In this document: piece by piece, positions 63,975 to 64,000 of the stretch | Layout of the letters: each line of letters starts with the position of its first letter | Numbering within the stretch: position 1 is the stretch's first letter | Notes under the pieces: model-generated | What the model was told of the DNA's origin: nothing | The model's database searches: none | The model's input: only the letters and a program-made list of their open reading frames with translations | Assembly: GCF_009617875.1 (NCBI RefSeq) | Contig: NZ_BLAV01000001.1 | Span: 310,001-374,000 of the forward strand | Direction of reading: 5' to 3' | Length of the DNA stretch: 64,000 bases | DNA from: Prolixibacter sp. NT017 | GTDB lineage: Bacteria; Bacteroidota; Bacteroidia; Bacteroidales; Prolixibacteraceae | Made by a program: the position numbers and the translations under genes

Positions 63975-64000
63975 CTAATTAAATACCAATTAAAATCAGC

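Overview
The window looks like a chromosomal segment of a Bacteroidota bacterium, probably Marinilabiliales/Prolixibacteraceae-like. The placement rests on TANNTTTG-type -7 promoter elements, weak or absent Shine-Dalgarno sequences, a DUF4924 gene, HU-like proteins and an ECF sigma / FecR-DUF4974 pair. The genus is an inference and was not tested.

Region 1 (1-12.8 kb) is conserved core: miaA (cut by the window edge), a Yip1 protein, smpB, a DEDD exonuclease, udk, manA, engB, prs, rplY, pth, an S4 protein, DUF4924, a DCC1-type oxidoreductase, a cell-wall amidase and a 5'-nucleotidase split over two genes. A candidate structured RNA (minus strand, about 12.04-12.23 kb) and a tRNA-Ser(GCT)/tRNA-Pro(TGG) pair close the block.

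Region 2 (12.8-23 kb) starts after tRNA-Pro with an internally deleted tyrosine recombinase, as expected for an old integration site. It carries a minus-strand alkylation-repair operon (AraC-MGMT Ada, 2OG-Fe(II) oxygenase, a stand-alone Ada zinc-domain protein, AlkB), then DoxX, an EamA transporter, a broken SDR, an HMA-SnoaL fusion, a peroxiredoxin-like protein and an XRE-AraC regulator.

Region 3 (23-42.5 kb) is a type I-B CRISPR-Cas locus, all on the plus strand: cas6, two HU/IHF-like genes, a cas8 5' fragment, a REP-associated tyrosine transposase (RAYT), cas8b1 (cst1), cas7, cas5, cas3, an unrecognised 198-aa gene, cas4, a four-helix-bundle gene, cas1, a broken four-helix-bundle gene, cas2, a leader and a very large array of 92 intact 30-bp repeats. 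The array is a mosaic: 56 repeats of one sequence, then 25 of a two-base variant, then 11 of the first sequence again. It contains one duplicated spacer and a pair of overlapping spacers from the same target strand. The leader holds a promoter followed at once by a terminator-like hairpin, and the distal end is decayed and invaded by a repeated element.

Region 4 (42.7-48.5 kb) is a run of small single-gene units (TMEM175 channel, SRPBCC, Crp/Fnr, RibD-like reductase, two alpha/beta hydrolases) with decayed VOC and YdeI genes, a duplicated ~150-bp upstream segment and cassette-like junctions.

Region 5 (48.5-53.3 kb) resembles a nitrosative-stress module: an Rrf2 regulator with three cysteines, palindromic GTAGTATT sites, a membrane-protein remnant, a DUF438 hemerythrin/PAS protein, a hemerythrin, a PepSY protein and a cupin.

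Region 6 (53.3-64 kb) has SRPBCC proteins, an SDR, a methyltransferase, a WD40-like secreted protein, a second Crp/Fnr regulator, a peptide deformylase, a broken PepSY gene, DUF1062, an IS4-family remnant, and finally an ECF sigma factor with its FecR anti-sigma, probably controlling an outer-membrane uptake system beyond the window.
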